Origin: Sclerurus mexicanus
Taxonomy: Eukaryota; Chordata; Aves; Passeriformes; Furnariidae
NCBI GenBank assembly: GCA_013396755.1
Contig: VWZF01000445.1
Location: 1,067,523-1,131,522 of the forward strand
Reading direction: 5' to 3'
Length of the DNA: 64,000 bases
Shown: one piece after another, positions 63,603-64,000 of the stretch
Numbering within the stretch: position 1 is the stretch's first letter
How the letters are laid out: each line of letters starts with the position of its first letter
Made by a program: the position numbers and the translations under genes
The notes under the pieces: generated by a model
What the model was told of the DNA's origin: nothing
The model's input: only the letters and a program-made list of their open reading frames with translations
The model's database searches: none

Positions 63603-64000
63603 CAGTTGAGAAATTGGCACTTTACAATATCAATAACCTTACACTAAATTGTTTTAAAATCTCAAAGGGCAATCCATGAGGGCATCTCTTAAGTGGTTTT
63701 CACCAATTACTGCTAAGTGATACTCTTCATCATTTCTATTTGTCTTCTAGAAACAAATATAAAATCATTCCTAATACAATTTGGCTTAAGCCTACATGCA
63801 GGGATTCATTTAATGATATCTACAGCAATGAGGGCAGAGCACCAACAGAGAACACGCTCAATAGACCATAAGTTGAATCCAAATCATTGAAACTGAGACA
63901 AAAGAAAAGCTGTATGTGCAGGAACAGGGGATGCAGGTCATACAAAGAGACTAAGACCCTCTGTCTCAGCACAAGGAACTTTTAAAACATTTCAGTATCT

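Larger units (their letters stand above)
61863..64000. other. Unique non-coding DNA with simple repeats
   Basis: No gene recognised. It contains a 13-bp tandem duplication (GCAGTAGATGGTA, 62398-62423), an A-rich stretch at 62497-62524, A15 at 63161-63175 and (AC)16 at 63569-63600. Confidence 0.5.

Overview
The window looks like gene-poor avian (at least sauropsid) nuclear DNA. The main evidence is the interspersed repeats. At least seven CR1 LINE copies can be recognised, with the usual 3' tail (ATTCTATGATTCTAT or its complement), 5' truncation and decayed reverse transcriptase. I see no Alu, L1, B1/B2 or other mammalian repeat. CR1 makes up only a few kilobases. The rest is AT-leaning single-copy DNA with few CpGs, full of stops in all frames, as expected for an intergenic region or very long introns. 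There is no CpG island, rRNA, convincing tRNA, CRISPR array, operon or bacterial-style gene.

Layout. 1-4649: unique DNA with a candidate regulatory patch near 3.6-3.7 kb (AP-1 and paired MEF2-type motifs). 4650-5133: internally deleted CR1 (+). 5134-7830: unique. 7831-8068: CR1 3' end (-). 8069-13740: unique, with a 21-bp duplication and a conserved-looking patch at 12.26-12.86 kb. 13741-13946: a 206-nt uninterrupted purine run, a compound GGAAA/GAAAA microsatellite. 13947-26339: unique, with three clean inverted repeats. 26340-26516: CR1 tail (+). 26517-36313: unique. 36314-37165: the most intact RT-bearing CR1 fragment (-). 37166-44763: unique, with a TA/TG microsatellite and two possible small minus-strand exons. 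44764-44918: CR1 tail (+). 44919-58074: unique, holding the best protein-coding candidate (54081-54550, minus). 58075-60528: a long CR1 copy carrying the ORF1 esterase tail, endonuclease and start of RT, split by a younger opposite-strand CR1 (58560-58998). 61571-61862: another CR1 tail (-). 61863-64000: unique, ending with an (AC)16 repeat.

The only candidate host gene is on the minus strand. An exon at 54081-54550 encodes an N-terminal hydrophobic segment followed by a six-cysteine, two-sequon region and ends in a good GTAAG donor. A splice-bounded open segment at 42045-42133, and possibly a terminal one at 41720-41751, join it in a compatible phase to give about 196 residues. This is inference from sequence signals only; I do not recognise the family with confidence. 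I found no convincing new molecular system in this window. The items worth checking are this candidate gene, the nested CR1, the purine tract and a few hairpins and motif clusters.
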